Shown in pieces: positions 10,771 to 24,500 of a stretch of DNA of 64,000 nt. Made by a program: the position numbers and the translations under genes. How positions within the stretch are numbered: position 1 is the first letter of the stretch; the number at the start of each line of letters is the position of its first letter. Under the pieces are notes generated by a model. That model had not been told where the DNA came from. It searched no databases and saw only the letters and a program-made list of their open reading frames with translations. Source of the DNA: Pomphorhynchus laevis. Taxonomy: Eukaryota > Acanthocephala > Palaeacanthocephala > Echinorhynchida > Pomphorhynchidae. The stretch lies in assembly GCA_012934845.2 (NCBI GenBank), contig WNNJ02003129.1, positions 124,001 through 188,000 of the forward strand, written 5' to 3'.

Positions 10771-13295
10771 GAAATAAAAATAAATAAATATCAGGATGGA
10801 TTTATTTCTAAATTCCTAATTAAAATTCTCAATTTTATATTAAGTAAATATAAAAAATATATGGACCAAATTATACTTCAATTGCAATCAAGGCATCTGG
10901 TGTAGTCGGCCTACATGAATAAATTGAACAAATAAAATAATTAATAAAGCATTTTAGCATTAAAAATGTTGTTTTTTTTGAACGGGGATTGTTTATGCAA
11001 ACGTGAAGACAATATCTATAGCTGGCTTATCTATTGCAATGTATTCATTGCAATGTACACCTGTAAGGTATTTCCATCCACGCCTACTAAACAAGAAACG
11101 GTCGTAAGAATATCAATTTTTCTAACATCTTGTTGCCAACGTAAAGGAAGGAACGAATCATTCTCTTTAGAAAATATCAGCTTGCCTTGTATTGTTGGCT
11201 TTAGTTACAAATTACTTTTTATTAATTATTTTGCAACAATACTTGACGATACTTTAGCAATACTTTGTAATTAACGAAATCTAAATCCGCTTTAAATTTT
11301 TAAAATTGACTTTTAATATTTGCTGGAATTTTGGAGGACGATCAATAAGCACTATTTTATTTTTATATTTTGCTAGCTGCTACTAGTCTCATCATAAACG
11401 TTTTGTTTCTGATGAGGCTAGTAGCATCTGGCGAACTATAAAAGTAGATTAGTGTTTTATTGATCCTTCTCCAATATATTCTAAATTTAAAAAGTGAATC
11501 ATCATCTGTTATTTTTAAATTTACGTAGCGTTGATTTTTCTCCGAACGGAGATTTCTATTTTTGTACAATCTTGAGGGTAGAAAAATATAACAAAGTTGT
11601 TTAAAAATAGTGCATAATTCTGATATCTAAGTATTTATAATTTCAAAAAATAATCGCTGAGGCCAGAACTGCTATAGCAAATAGAGCAGCAAGTTCAGCT
11701 CTCTCTCTATATATATAATATATAAACGATTGAGATAAAAAGCTGTTTTCGCACTACGACAACTGCTTTTATAAGAAACATGTTGAACTAGTAGTTATTA
11801 TAATAAATAATATAATGATATAAAATGATTATAATAAATAATATAATGATATAATGATATTATTTATATAGCTTAAAGTGTCGTTATTATATATGAGTCT
11901 TTATAACATAATTATATAAATAAAATCATATTACTAAAGAATTCAAAACCATACATAAACGGAAAATAAGATAGAATAAAATCGACTCAATCGTTCAGAC
12001 AAGTCGCGGTGTCACTTGTTTTTATTGATATCAAATAATAAAATAGCTGAATGTACATTAATTCAAAATTTAAATATATAAATTTTTATATATTATATAT
12101 TTAAATATATATAATATATAATAATAATATTATTCATTATATATTTAAATATATAATGACCGCCGGTGATACCGACGGTCATTACTTGCACAGTAAGTAC
12201 AAACATCCATAATGTCAATCAATTCAAGTTTTAAGCGTACTCAAAGACGTTTTAATCTTGACGGTAAAATGTTAATTTTTTTGACATTAAAACCATGTGT
12301 TCTTGAATTTGGGCTTAAGCCTTTATTCACAGGTGAACTCTGGTACGCTATACGTTATATTTCACAAGTAAACTCCGATCCAATATTTTACATCTACAGA
12401 TACACCAAAATATATTATTTTCTGTTGAATGTAACTAAAATTGGAATTTAAACAGCATAGGCATTATGCTGAATGGAAATAATTGATATAAAATGACAGA
12501 TCAAAATTTTACAGGCCACTATTAGCGGGAGTGAATGTCATAATTTCGTCCTTCTTTTATTATGTCATAAATTTTGAAATCTGATAGCATCTGAATAGAA
12601 TTTTTAATCAATTTATTGAAATACCCGTAAATTTCTTATGTTCACAACTGATATACAATTTATATTTCAGCCGTTTTATGGCCTATTTTGTGACTGCCAC
12701 ATTTAATCTCTAAGCATTTCGTAGTTTTTGTCTATTCGATATCTTTTATGCAAAAATGCACGTTATGAATTTTGATTAGAATTTTACTTGAATTTGTGCT
12801 TACTTTGATTTATCAACGAACACGGTTTATATATCACGAAATTTAGTTAATTGTAATATTATTATATTATAATATATAATATTTTGTAATATATTATTAT
12901 AATATATTATAATAATATAATATATTATTTATAATATAATATTTTGTAATATATTAATAATATTTAATGTATAATTATTAGTTTTATAATAATATATTAA
13001 TGTTTTATTGTGTTTATCATAACTGTATATTATAATATCCAGTTATATAATATCAAATATTATAATATTTGATATTTTAATATTTGATAAATGTATACTG
13101 TATATGTGATATATGCATAATGTATATCATATGATATATGGTATATTAATTGTATCATAATATGATTTAATACTTAATGTTATTAAATGCCATTTTAATA
13201 TATGTACATTTTATAAAAATTTATATTTTGTAAAAATATTATTTATTTTTATTAGAAATATATCCATTTTGACTTGTATTTAAATTTTTAAATTT
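10771..13295. other. AT-rich region with small inverted repeats and weak frames
   Basis: A small palindrome at about 11370-11440 (gctactagtctcatcataaa mirrored by tgatgaggctagtagcatc) is a diverged foldback copy. Open frames at 10966-11274 and 12212-12451 have no recognisable homology and are probably chance. 12040-12170 and 12840-13140 are almost pure AT with many small palindromes. Confidence 0.45.
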
Positions 13296-13445
13296 CCAGG
13301 AACGATCAGGTTTAATTAAACGACAATAAAAATTATTTTGATATTTCGCTAATAACTTCTAGCATCTTCAGAAAATTCACATAAAAATCGATTTTAATAG
13401 ATTTTTGTGTTAATTTTCTGAAGATGTTAGGAGTTATTATTACGA
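13296..13445. mobile_element. Foldback MITE, family B, truncated
   Basis: The left arm begins ccaggaacgatcaggtttaa and continues to ttctagcatcttcagaaaat. It is mirrored after a short AT loop by attttctgaagatgttagg, and the right end is lost. Confidence 0.7.
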
Positions 13446-15920
13446 TACTGTTTTTAATAACGTAATCCAATAACGCTATCAAAAATGGATACTAAAAAAT
13501 TGTAAATTATTAAATATATTTAAATTATATATAATTATAATATAATAATATTTATTAACTTATTTAATATGATATCAAATGGTAAATTATTATTTACTCT
13601 ATTGACAGGTATAATCTAGATACAGGCAATATTTAAATATTTAGCAATGCTTATTAAAAAATGTATTTAAAGGGATTATCTAGAGGAACTACTTTTTATT
13701 GAGTTTACTTTCAAAATTAAATCTTTCATCTATGTACCTAGGCCATATGTTATTACAACCGTTAATATGTTGAAATCGCGGCCACTAGTGTCAACCATAA
13801 TGTATTGAATTTTTATCTAGTCTTGATTGTAAGTTTAAACTCCAAGGTTTATTAATCTATCAGGTATGTATGGACTTATATAAGGATTATAAGCTTCTTT
13901 AACATGAGGTTTTGCTCTTACGTATTTCGCATCATGAGTTCTTGCTTTTCCTTTTGTACGATTTTTTTGATCTATATTTTTGCCCTATGTATTTTGCCTT
14001 ATTTTGTGCTTTCTTTATATACAAATTTCTTTTGTTCACGTTATTGATGTAATGCAAAATCTCAAAGTAGCTACGATTGCAGTTCGTTAATGTGTCCCAA
14101 AGTTTATATACCCAAAAGTCATCGTCTTAATTTTCTCGTCTTTTGCATTATTTATGTAGGATATTAATTAAAATCAATGTGAAAACACATTTTAAAATAA
14201 CTAGGTAATGCACTTGAGTCATTATTCATTATGTGTGAGTAATTGTATAAATATAAATTAATATTATAAATTAATATTATAAATTAATCTTATCCCTTTT
14301 GCAGAAAGATTAAATCTATTTAATCTGTTAAATAGATTAATAGATTTGATTAAATATATTAATATTGATTAAATATTAATAATATTATATAATAATATTA
14401 ATAATATAATATTAATATTATATATTAATATATTAATATTGATTAAATATATTAATAGATTTAATCTATTTAAAGATCAAATCTATTATAACTAAAAGTA
14501 GAAATCAGGGGCTAATATTTTAATCATTTATAAATACACTTATTAATTTAATAAAACTAGTTAATATAATTAATTGTATAAAAATTAATTAATAATTAAT
14601 TATAATTAATAAAATTCTTAGTCAAATATTAAATATTCATTGTACTGTTTATGCAAACTCAACATATGCTAGCTTGAATGACACATGATAAGCTTGTATG
14701 TAGTTAGTGATATATTCAGTAGCAGTGATATTTTGTCAGCCGCTATTCAATATGTAGGTCAATATGTTACTTAATTAACTAAAACGTTTGAAGGTGATAG
14801 ACGCTTGATGCTGATTAATATAGATATATATTACTCGATTAAGTTTAATGGCAGATCATAACTCAAGTAAAATTCACTTAACGTGTAAATTACAGTCAGT
14901 GAAGATATCGTTATTTAACAAAAGCCGCAGTACGGCCGATCATAAGTTAAAATGTGGCTCCTACTCTGCCAAAAGCCACAGTACGGCCGAAGTAAAAAGT
15001 TATTGATTAATGGAGCGAGTGAAGTTTTTATTTATTACAAATTCGACTTTGTAATAAATATAAAAACTTAACCTTCTTCATTAATCTATAACTAATAAAT
15101 CAATAAGTGAACACAGGCAACAAAGCTTGTTAGGATATGCAACGAAAAAGTAATTTAATAAAAATTAAACTTTAATATTTTTTACGCAAAAGGACTAATT
15201 TTCAATTTAAAACCAAGTAAATAATTACTTAATGTATTCGATTAAAAAATCGTACAGCATTAATAATATTAAAATAGTATAAAAACACATTACTCTACTT
15301 TTAAAGTAAGTCAAAACGGGGTTTGGTTATTATATGTACAGTCATATAGATGCAATTACTGATTTTAATCGACTTAAGAAACGTAGTAAATGCAGTCAAA
15401 TACAAATTTAAATACTATTTGTATTTAAGAGTTTCGTTAGCGTGGATATATTTCAAAATGATAACACGGTGAATAGTTAAAATTAATTATTAACATCCTT
15501 ATTAACCCCCCAAAGACGCATATATTGCTTTGATAAACATTTTTACTATTTTGGACGAATTATGTTCTATTGATATAGTTACAAGATATTGTAGGTGGTT
15601 GTGCACATTAATAAAACTGAAATATTCACAACCAGTTTATTTTTCAAATGCTCAATTGGAAAAGTTCAGTTTTTTAAAAGTGATTATTGTTTGAACATTA
15701 CATATATAAGAGCATTATTGTCGAAAAATAAAAGAGCTGTTATGTTAGACGACGTTTTCGTGCTCAATGCCTTTAGATCGTTGGAAAATTGTGCAGTCTT
15801 GATTGTTCTAAAAAAAAGAAATATTATTAGATAATATTTTTTAAGATTATTTATTAATAAAGTATCAGAAAATTACAATAATGTGCAAGCAACATGAATA
15901 ACTTTGTCTTTGTAGTGTAG
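13446..15920. other. AT-rich intergenic region with palindromes
   Basis: Notable items are a long AT palindromic tract at 14295-14490 built on gattaaat/atttaatc, a 19-bp direct repeat (aaaagccrcagtacggccga) at about 14920 and 14970, and a foldback at 15024-15068 (gtttttatttattacaaa mirrored by tttgtaataaatataaaaac). An open frame at 15595-15834 is unrecognised. No gene is supported. Confidence 0.45.
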
Positions 15921-16130
15921 GCGCTCAATTGCATTCAGTGTTCTGTAAGCGAGGCCAGAACTGATGCACCATTCCAATTTGTATGGTAGTACTTTAACGT
16001 TGCATTAGGAAGGAGCCACCTCGCGGGTCGCCTACTAATCGGCGAAGCTTTTTGCTGAGCAAACGGAAGTTAGATGCTTCCTTGCCCATCGCACCGGTGA
16101 TTTCGATGGAAACCACTGGTGCGAAACATT
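15921..16130 (-). pseudogene. Diverged fragment of the transposon-borne nuclease-like domain
   Basis: The minus strand reads FAPVVSIEITGAMGKEASN followed by LLSKKLRRLVGDPRG and SFLMQR and then a stop. This parallels FVPVTFSSPGGIGPEA with its helical follow-up at 5518-5650. The patch is GC-richer than its flanks. Only about 60 codons survive; both ends fade into AT-rich sequence. Confidence 0.45.
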
Positions 16131-17812
16131 AATTAAAAACTAATAAAATCTGACAACTTAATTTCCATATAAAAATACATAATAAATACATGATTAAATT
16201 TTTTAAAGTAAAATCGTAAATTTATTTGAATATAAAAAAGGGAATATTGCGTTTCCAATATTGCAAACATGCGTAAATAAAGAAGTACATGCAAGAGAAA
16301 TTTTAGATACGTTCTCTATTATGCTGCTCATTTAATGTGATATATTTCAAATTATATTAGAAAATTTCAAAATACAAACAATCGATATATTATCCTAGAT
16401 ATTTAAAATTATTATCTCGAATTGGTCTTATTTTGTGTAATAATCGATGTTCTCTAGGTGATAAGTGTCAATCTTTTGTCAATATTATTAAACTTTTACA
16501 TAGCAAATTCATTAATTCGTCTCTACTGCTAATTGATCTTTATTAAATGATCTTTCTTCCTCGCTACTAGATCAGTCTTGGAATTCAAATGTTTTCATTT
16601 ATCCCTATTCCTAACTGATTTATTAGAAATATTTATATTGAATGTTATAAATATTATAATATTTAAACATTTATTAAATGTCTCCTTATTAAATATTTAT
16701 GAATGTATGTATTCTCTTAATTGATAACAAATTATGCGAGGATACATTATTAGTTCCAGTATTTTAGTGACAAACATGCTCGCCATTATCGATATTTATA
16801 TTTGGTTCAATAGATTTGTATTTATATTTTATCTCTCAAGAAATATTTACAAAATTAAAATTTCTGGTTCAATAATAAAGTTTGGATGGCTTCGTCTTAA
16901 TTATAGGTAACGAGAGTGTAACGAAAGTTTATTACTTCACAATAAAAGGCACAATTGTTTACCGGTAATTAAGCATTCATAATATATTTACAGACATAAT
17001 TTTTAAACGTCACTGGTTACTAGTTACTATAAATGAAGAGGGGAGCTAATGAAGCCTGCAACGATCACGCATTGATAGTAATGTTATTTCTGATTAGAGT
17101 CACATTACAAATCATATCTTATTTTGTCTTGGGTTTGACTTTCATACATGAGAGTCGTATATACGTCATATCCACTTCAATTAAATAATATAAAACCTTC
17201 CATATTTGAATGTGAGTTTAGCATTTGAATTTCAATGACTAAACATATAGTTTGTTCAAGCCATATGCAAATCAAATGCAAACGTATAAATACGTGAGTT
17301 GAACAACTATACAGTATATGTAGTACAATGCGTGACTACCACAATTTATAATTTCGAATGAAATTATATCTACTGGTTTTTATTAATTTTTTGAATATAA
17401 AAGCCATGCATGGCAAATGAAAATTTAAAAATTTATTTTCAATATTTCGACATTACAAATTAGTTGCTAAGTTCAATTGAAAATAAATCTACTGATGCAT
17501 GTTGATAATTCAGTTTACGAGCATTTTATATTTTTATTTTATAAAAATATTAAATATATTCGATATATATTTTGTCATATATCTTAAATATAGACAGATA
17601 AAAAGATAACTAAAATAGTTTTGTGTTTGACGATATTCACACAGCCATTCAAACACTTTCTTGTTGCTTTTCTTTACCTGTAAATGCTTTTTTATAAAAA
17701 AAGCATTTAAATTTTTCCTAAAATTTCTTTTAATATTTCAGATCATTTCAGGATCTGAAATGTTGAAATAAGAAAAATAAAAAATAGCGTCGATAATTGA
17801 AAATCACTTAGA
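16131..17812. other. AT-rich intergenic region
   Basis: No gene, RNA or recognised repeat was found here. Confidence 0.5.
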
Positions 17813-18260
17813 ATGTCTAGAAATCATGCTTTTCGACTTCGTAAATTCGATCATATCTACTCCTATTTATCAAAACTTGGATGGCTAAGTATTGAACATC
17901 ACATTCGTTTTCGTCTACTTTGTATAACTTATCGCCGTATCCATTGTAATTCTTTTTCTTATCTCTATCTGCCAACTCTAAGTGAATATCGCTCTCTTTA
18001 TACTCACATACGTTCATGTGTTTCTCTTCAGCTACACGTACCTCTTTACTCAACCAACTTCGGCCGTCGATCTCTACATATCGCTGCTTTTCTTCTTTGG
18101 AATTCTCGACCTATCATATACGATCTTCATCCTCATTCCAATTTTTCAAAAAGCAAATACAATCAATGCTACTAAACGAGTAACTTTTTTCAATCTGTTT
18201 TGCTTTTGTGGGTTGTAAGCACACATTCTGTGTGCATTTGCCACATTAAAAACTTTCCTA
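17813..18260 (+). mobile_element. LINE family B fragment, ORF2 C-terminal end plus 3' tail
   Basis: The frame 17813-18175 encodes the end of a CR1-type ORF2: RLRKFDHIYSYLSKLGWL, then HHIRFRLLCITYR, then LQLHVPLYSTNFGRRSLH and LLWNSRPI. The same segment occurs at 57740-58080 (degenerate) and on the minus strand at 63915-63745 (LLLHVPNYSTSFGLRSF). The family tail (gtaagcacacattctgtgtg, catttgccacatta) follows at 18215-18250. The copy is 5'-truncated. Confidence 0.7.
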
Positions 18261-18888
18261 ACATTGAAGCATTCAAATCTCAAAGCCGATTTAAAGTTCA
18301 ATTTGAATTTAAGTTAATTACTTTTCAAATTTCTCGTTTTATTTTTTTTCTTTCAAATCTGATGTTCAATAATATTACAACAAAGCAATATTACGCCAGA
18401 ATAATATTGCAACGTCAATAAAGTCAAAATAATATGGCAACGTCAATTACTAGAATTCACGTTGATTGTTCGGATTCAAATATAAGAACATTTGAATTTC
18501 GAAGCCAAATTCAAAGTTCAAAGTAATTTGTATATATCAACTTAGAACTAATATAAACTTTATTGTATTATATTTTATTACTGCACTGTCAACTAGATAT
18601 CTATATATTGAAAAGCTGATGTAGTTAGGGTAAAATTAATTCCATTATACATAATATTATTATAAATATTAATTATAATTTATATAATTAACAATTTACT
18701 GTAATTATAAATATAATAATATTATTATTGGTAAGTTGTAATTTGATATCAAAGAAATAATAGATGTTTATATATTAAAATATCTCTTGTGTGTAAAAAA
18801 CATTATTGGCACGCATTCAGTTTCTAATTTTAATCGGTCCATAAAAATACTGGATTTTTAAAATATCTTAACTTATAAAATATTCAAA
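18261..18888. other. AT-rich intergenic stretch
   Basis: Short internal repeats (caatattacgccagaataat, ttcaaagttcaa) are present, but no gene was seen. Confidence 0.45.
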
Positions 18889-20000
18889 TGGCATAACATT
18901 TTAATAGTTTATGCCATTTATTTTATTTATAAAATTCATTTATTTATTCATTTATTTAAATGGATAAATTTATTCATTTACCCATTCACATTATTTATTT
19001 ATCTATTTATCATTTATTTATAATTTTTTATTTATCAATTATTTATGCAATTATCCGTTCATTTATTTCATGCCATTTATTTTATTATAAATTATAAATT
19101 TCTATAATTTCTATTATATTTGCATCTATAGCATGTATTTGGCCTCTTGGTATTTATGTTGAGGAATAGCGGTCGAAGCGACATATCGTTCTTTTTACAT
19201 AGTTATCGTCAATTTATTTATTCATTTCAATGAATAAATTTATTATTTATTCATTTATCTATTTATCATTTATTTATGATAAATAAATATTGATGCCATT
19301 TATTTTGTTATAAATTATAAATTTATATAATTTCTATGAGATTTACATCCTTAATCTGGTGAGTGAAGTGTGGGAGGATAAAAAGTTAAGGATTATTATA
19401 ATAATCTTTTTGTAATTATCATTAAAAATAAATTTGAACATTTTAATATTTATGAATGGATAGTTAATAATATACCCATTTCTAGAATAAAATATTACAA
19501 TAGATAAACAAATTACATCATAAGAAATACATCATTAGTATATATTTATCTCGAGATAACGTTTAATATAAGTAAGGACGTAGATGAAAATTAAATTAAT
19601 TAAAGTTGATTAATAAAATTAGTTTAAATTACTCAATTAAATTTTAATAATTAACCTGTGGTATATATAAAGTTAGAAAATTCCGTATGCAAATATTTTT
19701 ATATGTAAGCATTGTAAATTGTTTTAATTAACGTTTTTAATTTAATTCAATGCGAAGAAACGCGTTGAATTAAATTGAATTTTATTACAAATTATAAATT
19801 TCTATTATTTCTATGAGATTTACATCTCTAAATTTGTGAGTACAAAATATATTGACTTATTCAACTAATCTGGTGAGTGAAATGTGGGAGGATAAAATGT
19901 GTCAGTAAAAGTTTAAAATTAATAAACGAAAACATTAAAACGAAATTAAGAGATAAAACAAAATAATTTCGTTAAAATACTTAAATAACCTCTTAGATAA
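18889..20000. repeat. AT-rich dispersed repeat, arm 2 of the inverted pair, interrupted
   Basis: The sequence is the reverse complement of 300-800 (at 18889-19340) and of 185-330 (at 19810-20000), with about 450 bp between them that holds a decayed Penelope-associated tail (about 19460-19570, with aagaaatacatcattagtat). The phrase ctggtgagtgaarTGtggga occurs twice, near 19357 and 19870. Confidence 0.65.
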
Positions 20001-21523
20001 TTGTAATAATTAACGTTTTTAATTATGAGTACATTTGACATTCTTTCCAGTGAGTCATTTTTCTGAAATGTTAAAAGGACGTGACAGCTCATTTGCTAAA
20101 GGGAAGAAACGCATTGTCCGATTTTAATTTAACACCGAATGCTCTTTACTTTTCAAATTTTGCTTTTCTAATATTTGAAACGAATTAAATTATTAATTCA
20201 TTAATGTGATAAACTTATTATTTATCATTTAATGCTATATATATGTTTAGATTGTATTTTACTAAAGCGTAAACTGCTACGCAATGACAACCTCATGTCA
20301 AAACGATTTAAACCACAACAATACTCTTAGACCATTTACAATCGAAGCAGTAAGCTCCTGGTTAAATTGACTCCATAGTAATATTTATTTTATTTAGCCT
20401 GTCGTACGTGGATCTACTACTATTTCTCCAAATCTGCAACTAACAAACGCTAACTGTACGGATCACATTATTACATATACGATATCTTTTAGTTTAGACA
20501 TAAGCAGAGTTTTATAATCTTTATATTATATATAGATTGTATAAAAATCATTGACTGAATATTAGTTATTGATTGTCAAATTTAGTCTGAATTCGGTATG
20601 TCTGATACAAGAAGAACTTATTAAATTTTTGATATTTTATAGTTTAATACATTTTAGTCACTAGGACTGAATATACATGTATTCCACACAGAAAAGAGGT
20701 AAAAAGCTTATTTGAGCAGCGAGGAAATCTTAAGTATATCTTCGAAATGCATTTAAATTTTCTTTACTTAATTTATATTTTTATTTAATTATCCATTATA
20801 AGATATGTGGGTTGAATGAATTGTTCATAATCTTAGAAAATGTTCTTATAAAATGATACATTCTAGATTTTTTTATTGTTCTGCATTGTTTCGCGACTAT
20901 TTATGATTATGAAGTAAATAAAGCTTAAATGCTATAAAGTCGATGAATCTTTGAAAGGATATTTTACCGTTTACCTCAGATACGATTTCCACTTTTAAAG
21001 AAAAATATAAGATGATATAAGTAAACTGTTTGCAGTAATATATATATTGACAAGGGAATATAGAGAATATTATTAAGATATGACCAACTGGTATGACACA
21101 TTAAATATTACAAATATTTAAATTTCAATTTATTTCAGCAAATGACATGGAAGCTAAATATGTCACCTATATTTGTTTTTAATATTTAAAAATAATTTAA
21201 AATGAAATTTTTATGAGTAAAAATATTTAATTATTTCTTCAAAATACTATTCCTTTAAAATATGTAATGAATCATTTTTAAAAGCATAAATAAAAAGATA
21301 TTTTGAATTTACAATAAATTAACTTAAAGTTATAATGATAGTTTGTGTGGCTTAAATTAATATTTCTAAAATAAAAAGGAAAACCTATCCTATGACATTT
21401 ATTGTAACATAGCCATACTTCAAGCAAACTTTATAATTTTAAAATTAAATTGCTTGTAAATTCCTAAATTTTATTTTATTTAGGTTCAATTTTTAAAATT
21501 TATTAAATGTTTATATTATATAG
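20001..21523. other. AT-rich region upstream of the first recognised zinc-finger exon
   Basis: No exon or promoter could be identified. The missing 5' exon(s) of the zinc-finger gene could lie here or further upstream. Confidence 0.4.
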
Positions 21524-24500
21524 GTTCAGGTTCATCAACAGATTCGTGCTCATATTCCGGGCAAATTCGTCTTGAGAATGGATCAGTTACTAGAAAGACT
21601 ATCTCTCCAAAGATGCCTTATGTATTAGGTACAATGGTTTGCAAGCTGAACAGCATTGATCCATCTGAATTTGTCGAAATGACAGTTCGTTCTGTGATAA
21701 AAGAAATTGTAGATAAATGTGCTCATGCAGTCAAACTCAGTACTTCGAAGCTATCCGCACACAGATATCAAACAAGAAGGTGTATTTTTTTAATTCCCAT
21801 TTATTAAGAATTGTTTTATTAAAATTGTTTAATTAATTTTAACCTTTTTTTAATAAAAATATATTGGACTTATAAATAAACTTTTTAATTTAGTTTTCAA
21901 AGTTTGAACACTAATAAATAGTTTAGCGGTAAAAATGATTTAATCGAAAATAAATTATTCAATAAAACGTTATTAAAATTTAATTAAAAAACAATCAATA
22001 ACATTTTCTGTTAATGATTAATGTTGTGTTAAAGTTTTATATATAGCTGTATTGGCCTTGGGCTAATTGCCTTGGGATTATCCCAACTCTAACATTATCA
22101 TTACTTTTAGGTAATCACCTTTTATTTATTGAACGGGCACAATTCGGGCCATTTTAGTATTCAAAATGTGATTTTATATTGGCCTTATTCTATATTTAAT
22201 ACATATAGTTCTATATTACTTTTAAAATTCTATTCATATAATAATATTATATATAATATTTATGTAATATTAAAATTCATATTCTAATAATATGTAAAAC
22301 CTCGCTGTATAATGTTATACTATATTTGAAAGTATGAAGTAATAAAATAATTTATAAATTTATGCAAAAACGATTAGAGATAATTATGTGAAACTGCTAT
22401 GTTGTCAGGTTTGTGGTGCCTGTAGTGGACAAATACAGGCACCATACAGGCACAATGGACAAAACAGTAGTAGGCAAACATAATTATATAAAAATATGTT
22501 GTTCGAATTCTTTATGTTGACTAAACGTGTCAAATTATTTAAAAGATAAAATTATCTTATACTATGAAAATGTTGTTGTTTTGGAATGCACGTTAATATG
22601 TCCTGTCATAAGTTGATGATTGTGTAATCGAATTCAATTTAATTCATACATTTAAAATGTTTGATATATTTTTTAATATTTACTTTAAATTGAAATTAAC
22701 AGATTTTGTAATTGTCATCTCGATATTCGTGCATGTATATCTTTGCATATATTTGCAAAGTAAAAAGCGTTAATTGATATAATTTTCGAATTTACAAAAT
22801 ACAAGAGTTATGTGGTCATGTATAGCAATATGATTTTTAATGATTTTAATCTTTTAATGATTTTTAAAAGAATTAATTAATGGATTAATTAATTATTAAT
22901 TAATTAATGTATTAACTATATTTGTATTATATAAAATCAAATTGTAATTAATTTTTAAAGTTTAATAAATTAGTTAATTTGTTTACTTTTAGGTAATCAC
23001 CTTATATTAAACGGGCACAATTCGGGCCATTTTAGTATTTGTACAATTTTATTAAAATAATATGATATAAAACAAATCCTAATCAATTTTTAAAATTAAA
23101 TAAAGGTTTTTAATTGGATAGTATTAAATATTATTGTATACTTTTATGAAAATATGAAGTCGTTATTTTCTTTCTAGCCTACGACAACAACCAGTTTGTC
23201 GAATATGTGGTGCAAATGCTGAAAACGCTATTACATATGGTTGTGATCGAGTAAATTTGTTATAAAACTGTTTATGTACTTACCTAGTGTTCATTCACTT
23301 TAGCTTCACAGTGAAAATTCAATGCAGATATACAATTGTCTTTACTGCGGTCGAGTATTTCCACTAGAACAAATGATCATTGATCATATCGTAAATGATC
23401 ATAGGGTAAGTCCTTAAAAATTAAAATATTATGATAAAATATTTTATTATTTTCGTTCTGTACGATAATTGCACGACGTCTCTAGAACGAAAAACGTTGA
23501 TTTTGGTTAGACGAAAGTTTTATTTGAAAGCATATAACATATAAATATGTTATATGAATTTATTAATGTAATATTAATTAATGTAATATGTTATATGTTT
23601 TATTTTATTGGAATTAGTAAGGCGTTTCTTTTATTTCTAACAAAATTATTTAATATCGCAAGTCTATTACGACAACCTTTTTGTTCACAAAGGCATCCAA
23701 AACATAATTAAAAAGTTTTTATTCTTATAATATTTTATATTTTACGAAATTTTTTAATAACGCAAGTCTATAATGGCATACTGCTGTTCACAAAGTCATC
23801 CATTAGTGAATCATTATTTTAATAATTATACTAATGAAATAATTTTCGAGAACTTTGAAAGTCATTTGCTTTCGCGGTTTTCATAAACAAGACCGATACG
23901 ATCAAAGAACTGTTCCTTTAAGGAAATAAAGAGATATCCTTATTATCCTTTTATTACTTAATATCCTTTTATTACTTAAATAAAACGGATATGATTAAGA
24001 AACTATCTTTCTGAGATAGTCGCTTTAAAGAAAATATCGAAATGTATTTACATTTAGAGATGTTTTTAATTTTACTGATATCAATTAGAAATTTTGAAAT
24101 TTGAGATGGTTATTCCTTTCGGTAATACACCATAATAAGCCAAACTTAGTTTATTAATCGAAATCTAAATCGTTTTTATGAATACATTTTTATGCGTGGA
24201 TATTTAAAGCCGAAAAAATTTCATCGCAAACTAAAAAACGTAAATTCTAAATTTTATCTAATTGATAATCACTTGTTTAATCATTTGCTTTTTGAATTAT
24301 AGACATCAGTGCCAACGATATCCTTGAACAGAAAACCCTTCCTGTCCGTGACAATTGGACCTTTGACAGTAACAACTGATCTAAACGATCCCCAAAAACG
24401 ATGTCGTGTAATTTTTTTCAGTATGTGTTTGTACCTATTAAATAAAATGTTTCGTTCAGCTACTGGAAAGAACAAGGACCACCATATTTTCGTCGCTGCG

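Noticed and set aside
10966-11274. 102-codon plus-strand frame
   Set aside because: No recognisable domain, no splice context, and the composition is compatible with a chance frame in AT-rich DNA.
15595-15834. 79-codon plus-strand frame as a possible exon of the zinc-finger gene
   Set aside because: It has no zinc-binding pattern and there is no phase evidence linking it to the exon at 21524.
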